A DNA stretch of 64,000 nt from Herbidospora solisilvae. GTDB taxonomy: Bacteria > Actinomycetota > Actinomycetes > Streptosporangiales > Streptosporangiaceae. The notes under the pieces are model-generated. The model ran no database searches. It was not told the DNA's origin and saw only the letters and a list, made by a program, of their open reading frames with translations. The position numbers and the translations under genes are program-made. Within the stretch, counting starts at the first letter, position 1; every line of letters begins with the position of its first letter. The DNA lies in assembly GCF_009901565.1 (NCBI RefSeq), contig NZ_WXEW01000005.1, positions 1-64,000 on the forward strand, in the 5' to 3' direction. Positions 1 to 11,369 of the stretch are shown here, piece by piece.

Positions 1-14
1 ACACGGAGGAAACA

Positions 15-452
15 GTGCACACGATCGGCAAGCTGCTCGCCGGGACCGTTCTGGCCGGCGTCGTGGCCACGGGGGTTGCTATCGCACCGGCCGCCTCGGC
101 ATCCGCCGCCACCACCACCACCGCCACCGCCTCGGCCGCCCAGGCCCAGGCCGGCTCCAGCTGGGACCGCTTCGAACGCGGCGACGGCCGGTTCGACTAC
201 CGGTGGGGCAAGAGCGGCGGCCGCTACTGGCTCGACTTCAAGATCTGGGACCGCGACCACGACGACCGCGACTACAGCTTCTTCGACGTCTACTACAAGG
301 ACCGCGGCAAGTGGTTCTTCCACAAGCGCTACAGCACCAAGAGCTTCCTGTCCAAGCACATCGTCTTCGGCAAGCACGTCGACGACTTCCGCGTCCGCGG
401 CGGCTACGGCCACAACGGCGACTTCGGCTGGAGCGGCTGGCACCACCGCTAA
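15..452 (+). CDS. Small secreted hypothetical protein
   Basis: The 145-residue product starts at GTG with a GGAGGA ribosome site five bases upstream. Residues 1-31 form a typical Sec signal peptide: a Lys near the start, a hydrophobic core of Leu, Val and Ala, and Ala-rich cleavage options around ASASA. The mature part begins with an Ala/Thr linker and continues as a compact domain of about 95 residues very rich in Trp, Phe, Tyr, Asp, Arg, Lys and His, with no cysteine. I do not recognise the family. Export is well supported, function is unknown. The alternating aromatic and charged pattern suggests a small beta-rich extracellular protein, which is inference only. Confidence 0.75.
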   Translation: MHTIGKLLAGTVLAGVVATGVAIAPAASASAATTTTATASAAQAQAGSSWDRFERGDGRFDYRWGKSGGRYWLDFKIWDRDHDDRDYSFFDVYYKDRGKWFFHKRYSTKSFLSKHIVFGKHVDDFRVRGGYGHNGDFGWSGWHHR

Positions 453-469
453 CCGTCGATCCGAAAGCC

Positions 470-486
470 CGGACCGGAATGGTCCG
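470..486 (+). terminator. Weak hairpin after secreted-protein gene
   Basis: A 6-bp stem (CGGACC / GGTCCG) with a 5-base loop lies 17 bases after the stop codon. No T-run follows, so termination is only possible. Confidence 0.3.
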
Positions 487-540
487 AGCCTAAGGAGGCC
501 GAAGAAAGTCAAACGGCCAACCAGGCGAAGCCGTAAAGAA

Positions 541-699
541 AAGAAGAGCTTGTCACCCGAGCGAAGCGAGGGGGGAGCGCGAGGGGCAAAGCCCTTCGCA
601 AGATCCGGAGCGAAGCGACGCACGGACGCGAAGCGGCCAGGGGGAGCGCGAGGGGGCGAAGCCCTCTCGTATCGGGGGGCTCGGGGGGTCGTCCCCCCG
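541..699. repeat. GC-rich imperfect direct repeats and hairpins
   Basis: This stretch carries two copies of GGGGGAGCGCGAGGGG (571-586 and 640-655), each followed by CAAAGCCC or CGAAGCCC and flanked by GCGAAGCG-type words. It ends in a perfect 7-bp hairpin, CGGGGGG with loop TCGT (682-699). No credible coding sequence covers it. It looks like a short dispersed intergenic repeat between the secreted-protein gene and the convergent tRNA. Whether copies exist elsewhere on the chromosome cannot be seen here. Confidence 0.55.
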
Positions 700-769
700 T
701 GTAAACGACGAAGGAGACCGTGGGGCAGATGGCCAAAGGCCATCAACCACAGGTCTCCTACTCTCCGTG

Positions 770-843
770 TGGGGCTACCAGGACTTGAACCTGGGACCTC
801 TTCCTTATCAGGGAAGCGCTCTAACCGTCTGAGCTATAGCCCC
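770..843 (-). tRNA. tRNA-Ile (anticodon GAT)
   Basis: Read on the minus strand the 74 bases fold as a full cloverleaf. The acceptor stem is GGGGCTA with TAGCCCC and discriminator A, followed by a D-arm with AGCTCAG and GGTTAGAGC. The anticodon stem CTTCC/GGAAG holds loop CTGATAA, so the anticodon is GAT (Ile). The T-arm carries GGTTCAAGTCC. The 3' CCA is not encoded and must be added by the CCA-adding enzyme, whose gene is also in this window. A tRNA-Ile just after gyrA is the usual arrangement in actinobacteria. Confidence 0.97.
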
Positions 844-887
844 TCGTCAGCCAGCTAGTTTGTGGCGACGGGGTAAAGCTTACCGTG

Positions 888-913
888 TTCCGCGGTGTGG
901 TCGCACCGCGGAA
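888..913 (-). terminator. Hairpin terminator after the DUF3566 gene
   Basis: A perfect 10-bp stem (TTCCGCGGTG / CACCGCGGAA) with a 6-base loop lies 12 bases beyond the minus-strand stop codon of the DUF3566 gene and before the tRNA. There is no clear U-tract, as is common for actinobacterial terminators. Confidence 0.6.
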
Positions 914-925
914 TCACGACTACGA

Positions 926-1801
926 CTATTCGGCTTCGGAGAAGGTCACTTCGACGCCGCCCACGAGGTCGGCGCTCAGGTTGTAGATCACGGCCCCGAG
1001 AGTGGACAGCGCCGTGATCAGCACCACGTTCACCGCGCCGAGCAGGGCGGTGTAGCCCAGGATGCGCACCGGCTCGAACCAGCTGGCGATGTCGAACGAG
1101 GCCGCGGCCCCGCCCTCGCCCTGGGTGAGCTGGTTGACCGCCTGGACGAACGCGTCGAACACGCCCATGGCCGACAGCACCCCGTAGAGCACCGCCACGG
1201 CCACGAACAGCACGACGAAGCAGACCAGGGAGACCACGAAGCTGAACTTCATGGCCGACCACGGCTCGACCCGGCGCAGCACCAGATGGGCCTTGCGGGG
1301 CGCCCGTCCGGAGGAGTCCTTCGGGGCGGAGGTGGAGATGACGGGCCGTTCGGCCGTCACGGGCTCCACCGGCGAGGGGCGGGACGCGGTCACGATCGGC
1401 TCGGGGGCCGAGACCGGCGTGGGCAGGCGGGGCGCCTTGTAGGCGGCCGTCGGCTCGTCGCCGGCCGGGTGCTTCTGGTCGCCGTTGGGCGACTGGGGCC
1501 GCGACCACGGCTTGTTGTCGTTGCCCGTGGGGCGGATGCGGACGGTGGAGTCGTCGGTCTTGGGCTCGTCTTTGGGAAGGTCACGGCCGGTCTGGGGCGC
1601 CTTGGGCGTCTCCCGCTTGGGAGCCTGGGCAGGCCCCTGCGCCGGAGCCGGGCCCGCGACCTTGGGGGTCTCGGCCGTGTCGTTGTTCTTCTCGTCGTCG
1701 ATCCGGGCGGATACCCCGTCGCGCATCGACGACGAGGCAGCCGAGGTAGACGCGGGTTTCTTGGCCGCCCCGGTGTTCTTCGTCTTTCCCGAGTTGGTCA
1801 T
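926..1801 (-). CDS. DUF3566 membrane protein downstream of gyrA
   Basis: The 291-residue product has a long polar, Pro/Ala/Lys-rich, probably disordered N-terminal half. The C-terminal DUF3566-type membrane domain contains two hydrophobic helices, about residues 186-210 and 248-272, after the conserved-looking [15 protein letters not shown] segment. Its ATG overlaps the gyrA stop codon as ATGA, so the two are probably translationally coupled. DUF3566 genes sit directly after gyrA in most actinobacteria, and the mycobacterial member is Rv0007. The function is not firmly known; a role at the cell envelope is suggested by the membrane anchor and cytoplasmic tail. The family call is strong, the role is open. 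Confidence 0.9.
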   Translation of the reverse strand: MTNSGKTKNTGAAKKPASTSAASSSMRDGVSARIDDEKNNDTAETPKVAGPAPAQGPAQAPKRETPKAPQTGRDLPKDEPKTDDSTVRIRPTGNDNKPWSRPQSPNGDQKHPAGDEPTAAYKAPRLPTPVSAPEPIVTASRPSPVEPVTAERPVISTSAPKDSSGRAPRKAHLVLRRVEPWSAMKFSFVVSLVCFVVLFVAVAVLYGVLSAMGVFDAFVQAVNQLTQGEGGAAASFDIASWFEPVRILGYTALLGAVNVVLITALSTLGAVIYNLSADLVGGVEVTFSEAE

Positions 1802-4317
1802 TGCTCGTCTCCTGCCCCGTTCTCAGTCTCCACCGCTTCGGCAGTCTCCAACGCTTCGGCGTTCCGGGCTAGGGCCACCACGCTGTCGCCTTCCGCGAGA
1901 TTCATCAGTCTGACCCCCATCGTCTGGCGGCCGGACTGCTTGATCTCGGCGGCGCTGGTCCTGATCACTCCGCCGGCTGAGGTGATCGCGAAGACTTCGT
2001 CTTCGGGTCCCACCATGACCGCTCCGACCAGCTTGCCACGGGCACTGACTATTTTCGCCGTCAGTACGCCCTTTCCACCCCGGCCTTGCAGCGGATAGTG
2101 CTCAACCGGTGTGCGCTTCGCATACCCGCCCTCGGTGGCGATAAGCACATCGTCACCATGGCTCATGACATTCATGGCGAGAAGTTCATCTCCGTCGACG
2201 AACCGCATACCGATCACGCCGCTGGTGGCCCGGCCCATGGGGCGCAGGGCCTCGTCGGAGGCGGTGAAGCGGATGGCCTGGGCGTTCCGGGAGACCAGCA
2301 GGAGGTCGTCCTCCTCGGAGACCAGCCGGGCCGCGATGACCTCGTCGTCGTCCCGGAGGTTGATGGCGATCAGGCCGCCGGACCTCGGGGAGTCGTACTC
2401 GGAGAGCCTGGTCTTCTTCACCAGGCCGCTGCGGGTGGCCAGGACGAGGTAGGGCGAGACCTCGTAGTCGCGGAGGTCGAGGACCTCCATGACCCGCTCG
2501 TCGGGCTGCATCGCCAGCAGGTTGGCGAGGTGCTGGCCGCGGGCGTCGCGGCCCGAGTCGGGCAGCTCGTAGGCCTTGACCCGGTAGACGCGGCCCTTGT
2601 TGGTGAAGAACAGGAGCCAGTGGTGGGTTGTCGTGACGAAGAAGTGCTCGACGATGTCGTCCTGGCGGAGCTGGGCGCCGCGGACGCCCTTGCCGCCGCG
2701 CTTCTGCGCCCGGTAGAGGTCGGTGTTGGTGCGCTTGGCGTAGCCGCCGCGGGTGATCGTGACGACCATCTCGTCTTCGGCGATCAGGTCCTCGATGGAC
2801 ATGTCGCCCTCGTACGCGATGATCTCGGTCTTGCGCTCGTCGCCGTAGCGGCTGACGATCTCGCCGAGTTCCTCGCCGACGATCTGGCGCTGCCGCACCG
2901 GGCTGGCCAGGATCTCGTTGTACTCGTTGATCTGGACCATCAGGTTCTCGTACTCGTCCTGGATCTGCTGGCGCTCCAGGGCGGCGAGCTTGCGGAGCTG
3001 CATGTCCAGGATGGCCTGGGCCTGCGTCTCGTCGATCTCCAGGAGGTCCATGAGGCCCTGCTGGGCGGCCGAGGCCGACGCCGACTGGCGGATCAGGGCG
3101 ATCACGTCGTCGAGGCGGTCGAGGGCCTTGAGCAGGCCGCGCAGGATGTGGGCCCGCTCCTCGGCCTTGCGCAGCAGGTAGCGGGTCCGGCGGACCACGA
3201 CCTCGATCTGGTGGCCGATGTAGAACTTGACGAACTGGTCGAGGCGCAGCGTGCGCGGCACGCCGTCGACCAGGGCGAGCATGTTGGCGCCGAACGTGGT
3301 CTGCAGCTGGGTGTGCTTGTAGAGGTTGTTCAGCACGACCTTGGCGACCGCGTCGCGCTTGAGCACGACCACGAGGCGCTGGCCGACCCGCGACGACGAC
3401 TCGTCGCGCACGTCGGCGATGCCGTTGATCTTGCCTTCCTTGACCAGCTCGGCGATCGACAGCGCCAGGTTGTCGGGGTTGACCTGGTAGGGCAGCTCGG
3501 TGATCACCAGGCACTGGCGGCCCTTGTTGTCCTCCTCGACCTCGACGACCGCGCGCATCGTGATCGAGCCGCGGCCCGTCCGGTAGGCGTCGTCGATGCC
3601 CCGCTTGCCGACGATGAGCGCGCCGGTCGGGAAGTCGGGGCCCTTGACCCGGGCGATCAGCCCTTCGAGGAGCTCTTCGTCAGTGGCCTCGTAGTTCTCC
3701 AGCGCCCACCTGACGGCCTCGCCGATCTCCCGCAGGTTGTGGGGCGGGATGTTGGTGGCCATGCCGACCGCGATGCCGGCGGCGCCGTTGACCAGCAGGT
3801 TCGGGAACCGCGACGGCAGGACGACGGGCTCCTGCGACCGCCCGTCGTAGTTGGGCTGGAAGTCGACGGTCTCCTTGTCGATGTCGCGCAGCAGCTCCAT
3901 CGCGATGGGCGCGAGCTTGCACTCGGTGTAGCGCATCGCGGCGGGCATGTCGTTGCCGGGCGACCCGAAGTTGCCCTGGCCGTCGACCAGCGGGTAGCGC
4001 AGCGACCACGGCTGGGCCAGGCGGACCAGGGTGTCGTAGATCGAGCTGTCGCCGTGGGGGTGGTAGGAACCCATGACGTCACCGACGACACGGGAGCACT
4101 TGAAGTAGCCGCGGTCGGGGCGGTAGCCGCCGTCGAACATGGCGTAGAGCACCCGGCGGTGCACCGGCTTGAGACCGTCGCGCACGTCGGGGAGGGCACG
4201 CGAGACGATGACCGACATCGCGTAGTCCATGTAACTGCGCTGCATCTCGGACTGGATGTCCACCGGTTCGATGCGGTCAGCCGGCGGCGGGCCCGGAGGC
4301 AGGTTAACTTCCGTCAC
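1798..4317 (-). CDS. gyrA: DNA gyrase subunit A
   Basis: This subunit cuts and rejoins DNA in the A2B2 gyrase that introduces negative supercoils. The 839 residues show the N-terminal breakage-reunion domain with the active-site Tyr at about residue 130 in RYTECKL. The quinolone region reads [11 protein letters not shown], with Ser at the classical resistance position, so it is wild-type in form. The C-terminal beta-pinwheel includes the GyrA box as QKRGGKG. It lies 37 bases after gyrB on the same strand and is coupled to the following DUF3566 gene by an ATGA overlap. The acidic C-terminal tail is normal for actinobacteria. Confidence 0.98.
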   Translation of the reverse strand: MTEVNLPPGPPPADRIEPVDIQSEMQRSYMDYAMSVIVSRALPDVRDGLKPVHRRVLYAMFDGGYRPDRGYFKCSRVVGDVMGSYHPHGDSSIYDTLVRLAQPWSLRYPLVDGQGNFGSPGNDMPAAMRYTECKLAPIAMELLRDIDKETVDFQPNYDGRSQEPVVLPSRFPNLLVNGAAGIAVGMATNIPPHNLREIGEAVRWALENYEATDEELLEGLIARVKGPDFPTGALIVGKRGIDDAYRTGRGSITMRAVVEVEEDNKGRQCLVITELPYQVNPDNLALSIAELVKEGKINGIADVRDESSSRVGQRLVVVLKRDAVAKVVLNNLYKHTQLQTTFGANMLALVDGVPRTLRLDQFVKFYIGHQIEVVVRRTRYLLRKAEERAHILRGLLKALDRLDDVIALIRQSASASAAQQGLMDLLEIDETQAQAILDMQLRKLAALERQQIQDEYENLMVQINEYNEILASPVRQRQIVGEELGEIVSRYGDERKTEIIAYEGDMSIEDLIAEDEMVVTITRGGYAKRTNTDLYRAQKRGGKGVRGAQLRQDDIVEHFFVTTTHHWLLFFTNKGRVYRVKAYELPDSGRDARGQHLANLLAMQPDERVMEVLDLRDYEVSPYLVLATRSGLVKKTRLSEYDSPRSGGLIAINLRDDDEVIAARLVSEEDDLLLVSRNAQAIRFTASDEALRPMGRATSGVIGMRFVDGDELLAMNVMSHGDDVLIATEGGYAKRTPVEHYPLQGRGGKGVLTAKIVSARGKLVGAVMVGPEDEVFAITSAGGVIRTSAAEIKQSGRQTMGVRLMNLAEGDSVVALARNAEALETAEAVETENGAGDEQ

Positions 4318-4354
4318 GTCAATCCTTCACAGGGTGGGGTTCGGCTGCCGCGGT

Positions 4355-6635
<2,281 letters not shown>

Positions 6636-7397
6636 TCAGCCGAAAGTGTCACCCGGTCCTCGACTCCCCTTCACCCGGATGTGGCCCGCCTGTCGCGGCG
6701 GCGCGAGGTTCGGCCCGCGGACCTTCACCGCGGTCACCGTTCCGTCCCCGAGTTCCTCGTTCAGCCTTCTGACCAGGGTCGGAGCGAGCAAGCGCACCTG
6801 CGTCGCCCAGGCCGTCGAGTCGGCCGAGACGATGACCTCGCCGTCCTCGAACGCCTCCGGACGGGTGTGCAGGCCGAGCTCGGCCCCGACGATCTCCCGC
6901 CAGCGCCCGAAAACCCCGCCGATCGCGACCGGCTCCTCCCACCCCCGGGAGGCCAGCAGGTCCTGGATCGCCGCCCCGAAGAGCATCGGATCGCCGGAGT
7001 CGCGCTTGGGGCCGCCCTTCTTCTTCCGGGGTTCGGTACGGGGAAGCTGACCGCGCCGCTGGGCGTCGGCTTTGGCCTGGGCCAGTTTTTCCCGGGCGAG
7101 GGCGGCGCCTTTGGCGTTGGACGCCTGCTGCTCCGGGGAGGGCCTGTCAACAGCCTGTGGATAACCGGGCACCTGTGCGTCACCGCGGCTGTGTGGATTC
7201 CCCAGGTGTTGTGGATTCACCGGTGCCTGTGGATGGTCGGGCAACCGTCGATCTCCGCGCCCGTGTGGATCAGGGGATTGCCGGCGCCCCCGCTGGCCGC
7301 CCCGTTCCTGTGGATGGCCCGGCGACTGCGGGTCCGCATCCTGTGGATATCCACGCCCTTGTGGATTGTCGCGTCCCTGTGGATGGTCACCCGACAC
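6636..7397 (-). CDS. dciA: DciA-like DUF721 protein (helicase-loading factor)
   Basis: The C-terminal 130 residues form a DUF721/DciA domain ([15 protein letters not shown], then WREIVG and a KH-like fold ending near RVKGSRG). DciA proteins load or help the replicative helicase DnaB in bacteria that lack DnaC/DnaI, and this gene is the usual recF-gyrB neighbour in actinobacteria. The N-terminal 90 residues are a low-complexity repeat of x-Pro-Gln tripeptides (HPQ, NPQ, YPQ) encoded by copies of the DnaA-box core. A charged linker with [14 protein letters not shown] joins the parts. The start overlaps the recF end by 11 bases. The start codon lies inside the repeat and is the least certain point. 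Confidence 0.88.
   Translation of the reverse strand: MSGDHPQGRDNPQGRGYPQDADPQSPGHPQERGGQRGRRQSPDPHGRGDRRLPDHPQAPVNPQHLGNPHSRGDAQVPGYPQAVDRPSPEQQASNAKGAALAREKLAQAKADAQRRGQLPRTEPRKKKGGPKRDSGDPMLFGAAIQDLLASRGWEEPVAIGGVFGRWREIVGAELGLHTRPEAFEDGEVIVSADSTAWATQVRLLAPTLVRRLNEELGDGTVTAVKVRGPNLAPPRQAGHIRVKGSRGPGDTFG
7156..7386. repeat. In-frame TGTGGAT repeats (DnaA-box core) in dciA
   Basis: Nine copies of TGTGGAT start at 7156, 7192, 7210, 7228, 7264, 7309, 7342, 7360 and 7378. All spacings are multiples of 3 and the interval 18 recurs four times. The copy at 7156-7164 is a perfect DnaA box (TTATCCACA on the minus strand). In the dciA frame each copy gives x-Pro-Gln. Confidence 0.85.
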
Positions 7398-8559
7398 GGG
7401 TCACGCTCCCCTCGGTGACGTCGAAGCGGGCGCCGCTCAGTTCCCTCGGCACGTCCTCCGCCACCGCCGCCGTGATCAGAACCTGCTCCGCCGGGGCGAC
7501 GATCTCGGCCAGCCGCCGGCGACGCTGGGCGTCGAGTTCGGCGAACACGTCGTCGAGGATCAGCACCGGATCGCCCCCTTCCGCACGCAGCAGGTCGTAG
7601 GCGGCCAGCCGCAGCGCCAGCGCGAACGACCACGACTCCCCGTGGCTGGCGTAGCCGCGCGCCGGCAGCTCCCCGAGCCGCAGCAGCAGATCGTCGCGGT
7701 GCGGCCCCACGAGGGTGACCCCCCGTTCGATCTCCTGCGCGCGCGCCTCGGCCAGTGCCTGTCCCAACCGTACGGCGAGTTCCGCGCGGTCCGTCCCCAG
7801 GTCGGCGTCGTCTGTGGAAAACCACCGGTAGTCGATCTGCGCGGGCACGGAGCCGGGCGCCAGCTCCGCGTACGCCTTGGCCACCAGCGGCCGCAGGTTT
7901 TCCACAAGGTCCAGCCGGGCCGCGAGCAACTCGGCGCCGTGGCGGACCAGGTGGGCGTCCCAGACCTCGAGTGTGGACAACACGTCCCCGGCCCCGGCCG
8001 AGGCGAACGCCGCGTCGTCCATCTGCCGCCGGGGGCTTCGGCGGCGGGTCTGGGAGGCCGTCCGGAGCAGGGCGTTGCGCTGTTTGAGCGCGCGGTCGTA
8101 GTCGGCCCGGACGCCGGCGAACCGGGGGTGGCGGGCCACGAGGAGGTCGTCCATGAACTTGCGGCGTTCGGACGGGTCGCCCTTCGACAGGGCCAGGTCC
8201 TCGGGGGCGAACAGCACGGTCCGCAACACGCCGAGGGCGTCTCTGGCCCGGGACACCGGCGCGCGGTTGACGCGGGCACGGTTGGCCTTGCCCGGGTTTA
8301 TCTCCAGTTCGACCAGCGCCCGTCTCTGGTCGCGCTCGATCACGGCGCGGATGACGGCCCGGGGGGCGCCGTGGCGTACCAGAGGCGCGTCGGTCGCCAC
8401 CCGGTGGGAGGCGTGGGAGGCGACGTAACCGATCGCCTCGACCAGGTTGGTCTTGCCCTGCCCGTTGGGCCCGACGAAGGCGGTCACCCCGGGTTCGAGC
8501 GCCAGCTCGGCGGTGGGGTAGGACCGGAAGTCCGTCAGCGACAGGTGGGCGGTGAACAT
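7387..8559 (-). CDS. recF: DNA replication/repair protein RecF
   Basis: RecF is an SMC-like ATPase that with RecO and RecR loads RecA at gapped DNA. The 390 residues carry the Walker A motif [14 protein letters not shown] near the N-terminus, an ABC-type signature region around [14 protein letters not shown], and the Walker [12 protein letters not shown] near the C-terminus. Length and N-terminus ([14 protein letters not shown]) fit the family. It lies between gnd and dciA in the order dnaN-gnd-recF-dciA-gyrB, as in Streptomyces. A strong hairpin separates it from gnd, so it may have its own promoter. Confidence 0.97.
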   Translation of the reverse strand: MFTAHLSLTDFRSYPTAELALEPGVTAFVGPNGQGKTNLVEAIGYVASHASHRVATDAPLVRHGAPRAVIRAVIERDQRRALVELEINPGKANRARVNRAPVSRARDALGVLRTVLFAPEDLALSKGDPSERRKFMDDLLVARHPRFAGVRADYDRALKQRNALLRTASQTRRRSPRRQMDDAAFASAGAGDVLSTLEVWDAHLVRHGAELLAARLDLVENLRPLVAKAYAELAPGSVPAQIDYRWFSTDDADLGTDRAELAVRLGQALAEARAQEIERGVTLVGPHRDDLLLRLGELPARGYASHGESWSFALALRLAAYDLLRAEGGDPVLILDDVFAELDAQRRRRLAEIVAPAEQVLITAAVAEDVPRELSGARFDVTEGSVTRVG

Positions 8560-8574
8560 GCCGGTAACGGTAAC

Positions 8575-8600
8575 GGGCTCCCGCCGTGGAGCGGGAGCCC
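8575..8600 (-). terminator. Hairpin terminator after gnd
   Basis: A perfect 10-bp stem (GGGCTCCCGC / GCGGGAGCCC) with a 6-base loop lies between the gnd stop and the recF start. It is likely to end most dnaN-gnd transcripts before recF. Confidence 0.75.
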
Positions 8601-8608
8601 GGCCGAGA

Positions 8609-9556
8609 TCAGGAGCCGTTGGCCTCGGGCATGGTGCTGTCGGCCGCGCCCGGGGCGTCGGCGCCCTTCTCGTAGGAGCCCTCGGCGGCCGTGACGGCGT
8701 GGCCGCCGAACTGGTTGCGCAGCGCCGCGACCATCTTCATCGCCGGGGAGTCTTCCTGGCGGGAGGCGAAGCGGGCGTAGAGCGCGGCCGTGATGACCGG
8801 CAGCGGCACGGCGTGGTCGACCGCCGCCTGGACGGTCCAGCGGCCTTCTCCGGAGTCCTGGGCGTAGCCCTTGAGGTCTTCCAGGCCGGGGTCTTCGTCG
8901 AGCGCCCGGGTGAGCAGGTCGAGCAGCCAGGACCGGATGACCGTGCCGTGACGCCAGCTCTTGAACGCTCCGGGGACGTCGGTGACGATGTCGGTGGCCT
9001 CGAGCAGCTCCCAGCCCTCGGCGAAGGCCTGCATCATGCCGTATTCGATGCCGTTGTGGACCATCTTCGCGAAGTGGCCGGCGCCGATCGACCCGGCGTG
9101 GACGAAGCCGTCCTCGCCCTCGGGCTTGAGCGTGTCGAAGATCGGCTTGAGATGGGCGATGTCTTCGGGGAGCCCCCCGGCCATCAGGGCGTAGCCGTTC
9201 TGCAGACCCCACACGCCGCCGGAGACGCCGACGTCGACGAACTTGACGCCCTTCTCGGCGAGCTCCTTGCCGTGCTTCTGGTCGTCGACGTAGTGGGAGT
9301 TGCCGCCGTCGATGACGATGTCACCGGCGGAGAGCGCGTCGCCCAGCGACGCGATGGTCGCCCGGGTGGGCTCACCGGCCGGGACCATCACCCAGACGGC
9401 GCGCGGCGCCTCCAGACGGTCGACGAGCTCCTTCAGGCTGCCGACGTCGCTGACGTCGGGGTCGCGGTCGTAACCGACGACCTCATGACCACCGCGGCGC
9501 AGCCGCTCGGCCATGTTGCCGCCCATCTTGCCCAGGCCGATCATGCCGATCTGCAT
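8609..9556 (-). CDS. gnd: 6-phosphogluconate dehydrogenase (decarboxylating)
   Basis: This enzyme oxidises and decarboxylates 6-phosphogluconate to ribulose 5-phosphate in the pentose phosphate pathway. The 315-residue product is the short GndA/YqeC-type form. It has an N-terminal Rossmann motif [13 protein letters not shown], the catalytic region [14 protein letters not shown], and the substrate and lysine motif [13 protein letters not shown]. The C-terminal all-alpha domain follows. The short form is usually NAD-dependent, but cofactor choice cannot be read with certainty. Its position between dnaN and recF is conserved in actinobacteria and has no obvious replication meaning. Confidence 0.95.
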   Translation of the reverse strand: MQIGMIGLGKMGGNMAERLRRGGHEVVGYDRDPDVSDVGSLKELVDRLEAPRAVWVMVPAGEPTRATIASLGDALSAGDIVIDGGNSHYVDDQKHGKELAEKGVKFVDVGVSGGVWGLQNGYALMAGGLPEDIAHLKPIFDTLKPEGEDGFVHAGSIGAGHFAKMVHNGIEYGMMQAFAEGWELLEATDIVTDVPGAFKSWRHGTVIRSWLLDLLTRALDEDPGLEDLKGYAQDSGEGRWTVQAAVDHAVPLPVITAALYARFASRQEDSPAMKMVAALRNQFGGHAVTAAEGSYEKGADAPGAADSTMPEANGS

Positions 9557-9633
9557 GAGAGCACCCCCTCAGGGTTCGTCTACGGTCACGCCGACTCGCC
9601 TACCCGACCCGAGGGTTGATCATACGGATTCGG

Positions 9634-10770
9634 TCAGCTTGAGAGCCGAATGGGCATGATCAGGTAGCGGTAGTCGGGTATGCCCCCATCTTCCACAGGT
9701 TTTCCACCGGTGAGGATGGCGGGTTTCGTCGAGGTGGTGAACTGCAGGCGAGCAACGTCGGAATCGATCGCGCCGAGGCCTTCGAGCAGGAACTGGTGGT
9801 TGAAGGCGATGTTGATCTCACCGCCGTCGAAGTCGACGGGCAGGACTTCCACAGCCTGTGCCTCGTCGCCGCTGCCCGCTTCGAGCACGACCTCGTCGCC
9901 CCGGAAGGCCAGCCGGACCGGGGTGTTGCGCTCGGCGACCAGGGCCACACGCTTGACGGCTTCGACGAAGGAGCTGGTGACCAGCTCGGCGCGGGCCGAG
10001 AACTCGGTCGGCAGGAGCGAGCGGTATTTCGGGAACTCGGGGTCGAGCAGCCGCGTGGTGGTGCGCCGGCCCCCGCTGCTGAAGCCGATCATGCCCTCGC
10101 CGGTGCCGCCCACGGAGCTCAGGGCGATCTCGACCTCGGCGCCGGTGACCAGCGACTTGGCGGTGTCGGCGAGCGTGCGGCCCGGGATCATCGCGATGGC
10201 CTGGAAGTCGGGCTGGTCGGGCTGCCACTTGAGCTCGCGGACGGCCAGCCGGTAGCGGTCGGTCGCGGCCAGCGTGACCGTGTCGCCGTCGATCTCCATC
10301 CGGACGCCGGTCAGCATCGGCAGGGTGTCGTCCTTGCCGGCGGCGGTGGCCACCTGGGCGACGGCCGAGGCGAAGACGTCGCTGCCGACCCGGCCCGCGG
10401 CCGGCGGCATGGCCGGGAGCGAGGGATAGTCCTCCACCGGCATCGTCAGCAGGGTGAACCGGGCGGTGCCACAGGTCACGACCGCCTTGGCGCCTTCCAC
10501 CACGAAATCCACAGGCTGTGCGGGAAGGGCGCGGGTGATCTCGGCGAGCAGGCGGCCCGAGACCAGCACCACGCCGGACTCGCCGGTCTGCAGGTCGAGG
10601 GTCACCTCGGCGGAGACCTCGTAGTCGAACCCCGAGAGCTTGAGCTGCTGGTCGTCGGTGACCTCGAGGCGCATGCCGGCGAGGACGGGCACCGACGGCC
10701 GGGCGGGGAGGCTGCGTGCCGTCCACGCGACGGCTTCGGCGAGCACGTCTCGGTCGACCCGGAACATCAC
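9634..10770 (-). CDS. dnaN: DNA polymerase III sliding clamp (beta)
   Basis: The dimeric beta clamp tethers DNA polymerase III to DNA and recruits repair factors. About 378 residues make three similar clamp domains, and the protein ends in the conserved LIMPIRL motif. A longer in-frame extension to 10860 lacks a ribosome site and does not look like clamp sequence. AGGAGG lies nine bases before the GTG at 10770 and twelve before the adjoining ATG at 10767, so one of these two is the true start (GTG-ATG-TTC-CGG). The gene is separated from dnaA by oriC on the same strand. Confidence 0.97.
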   Translation of the reverse strand: MMFRVDRDVLAEAVAWTARSLPARPSVPVLAGMRLEVTDDQQLKLSGFDYEVSAEVTLDLQTGESGVVLVSGRLLAEITRALPAQPVDFVVEGAKAVVTCGTARFTLLTMPVEDYPSLPAMPPAAGRVGSDVFASAVAQVATAAGKDDTLPMLTGVRMEIDGDTVTLAATDRYRLAVRELKWQPDQPDFQAIAMIPGRTLADTAKSLVTGAEVEIALSSVGGTGEGMIGFSSGGRRTTTRLLDPEFPKYRSLLPTEFSARAELVTSSFVEAVKRVALVAERNTPVRLAFRGDEVVLEAGSGDEAQAVEVLPVDFDGGEINIAFNHQFLLEGLGAIDSDVARLQFTTSTKPAILTGGKPVEDGGIPDYRYLIMPIRLSS

Positions 10771-11020
10771 GTGGATCAGCCTCCTGTGGTGGGTAGGGAC
10801 GGCGTCGGGCGGTGATGGCTGGGGGGCGGCGACGCGGTGACGCGAGGTGTGACTGCCCATCTTCGTCGCTTGCCGGGAGGTGTCAACTCCAGGATTTTTT
10901 GCTCCGCGCCGAGCCCGAAGGTTGCTCTTGACTTTCCTCTAGGTAGAGATATCAGCCGTCTTAATAGGCGCTGTGGAAATGTGGAAGAACCCCTATAACT
11001 GCAGGTCAGGGGCCGATTTT

Positions 11021-11360
11021 CTGTCCACAGGACCTGTGGACAGCCTGGGGATTACGCACCGCGTGCTGGGGATAACTTTTAGTTACCCACAGGCCGTCCA
11101 CAGGTTTGCACCCAGTTATCCACCGGTTACCCACAGCTTATCCACAGGTTCTCCACATGAGACACGCCCGACACGGAGTGTGTTTTTTCCACTACCCACA
11201 GGTCATCCACAGCGTGTCCACAGGTTATCCACCGCTGGAGGGGGGCTTATCCCCAGGTTTTCCACAGGCTTGTCCACAGCCCGGTGTGGCCTGTTGATCT
11301 ATGAGTTTCCAGCGAGCGCGGAATTACACCTGTGTTCCGTGATCCACAGAGTTATCCACA
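11021..11360. other. oriC: Chromosomal replication origin (oriC)
   Basis: The non-coding dnaA-dnaN interval holds about 18 DnaA-box-like 9-mers in both orientations. Perfect TTATCCACA occurs at 11138-11146 and 11352-11360, and perfect TTGTCCACA at 11270-11278. Variants include CTGTCCACA (11021), its inverted copy (11035), TTACCCACA (11083 and 11127), CCGTCCACA (11094), TTATCCACC (11116 and 11225), TTCTCCACA (11149), TCATCCACA (11203), GTGTCCACA (11214), TTATCCCCA (11247) and TTTTCCACA (11258). Location and density match the known Streptomyces oriC type. No long AT-rich block is present, as expected in a high-GC genome; the least GC-rich part is about 10890-11000 on the dnaN side. Confidence 0.95.
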
Positions 11361-11369
11361 GGCTGTGAA

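Noticed and set aside
10771-10860. N-terminal extension of dnaN
   Set aside because: It lacks a ribosome site and homology; AGGAGG fits the start at 10770/10767.
10973-11368. 131-residue frame across oriC
   Set aside because: It is made of translated DnaA boxes and has no ribosome site.
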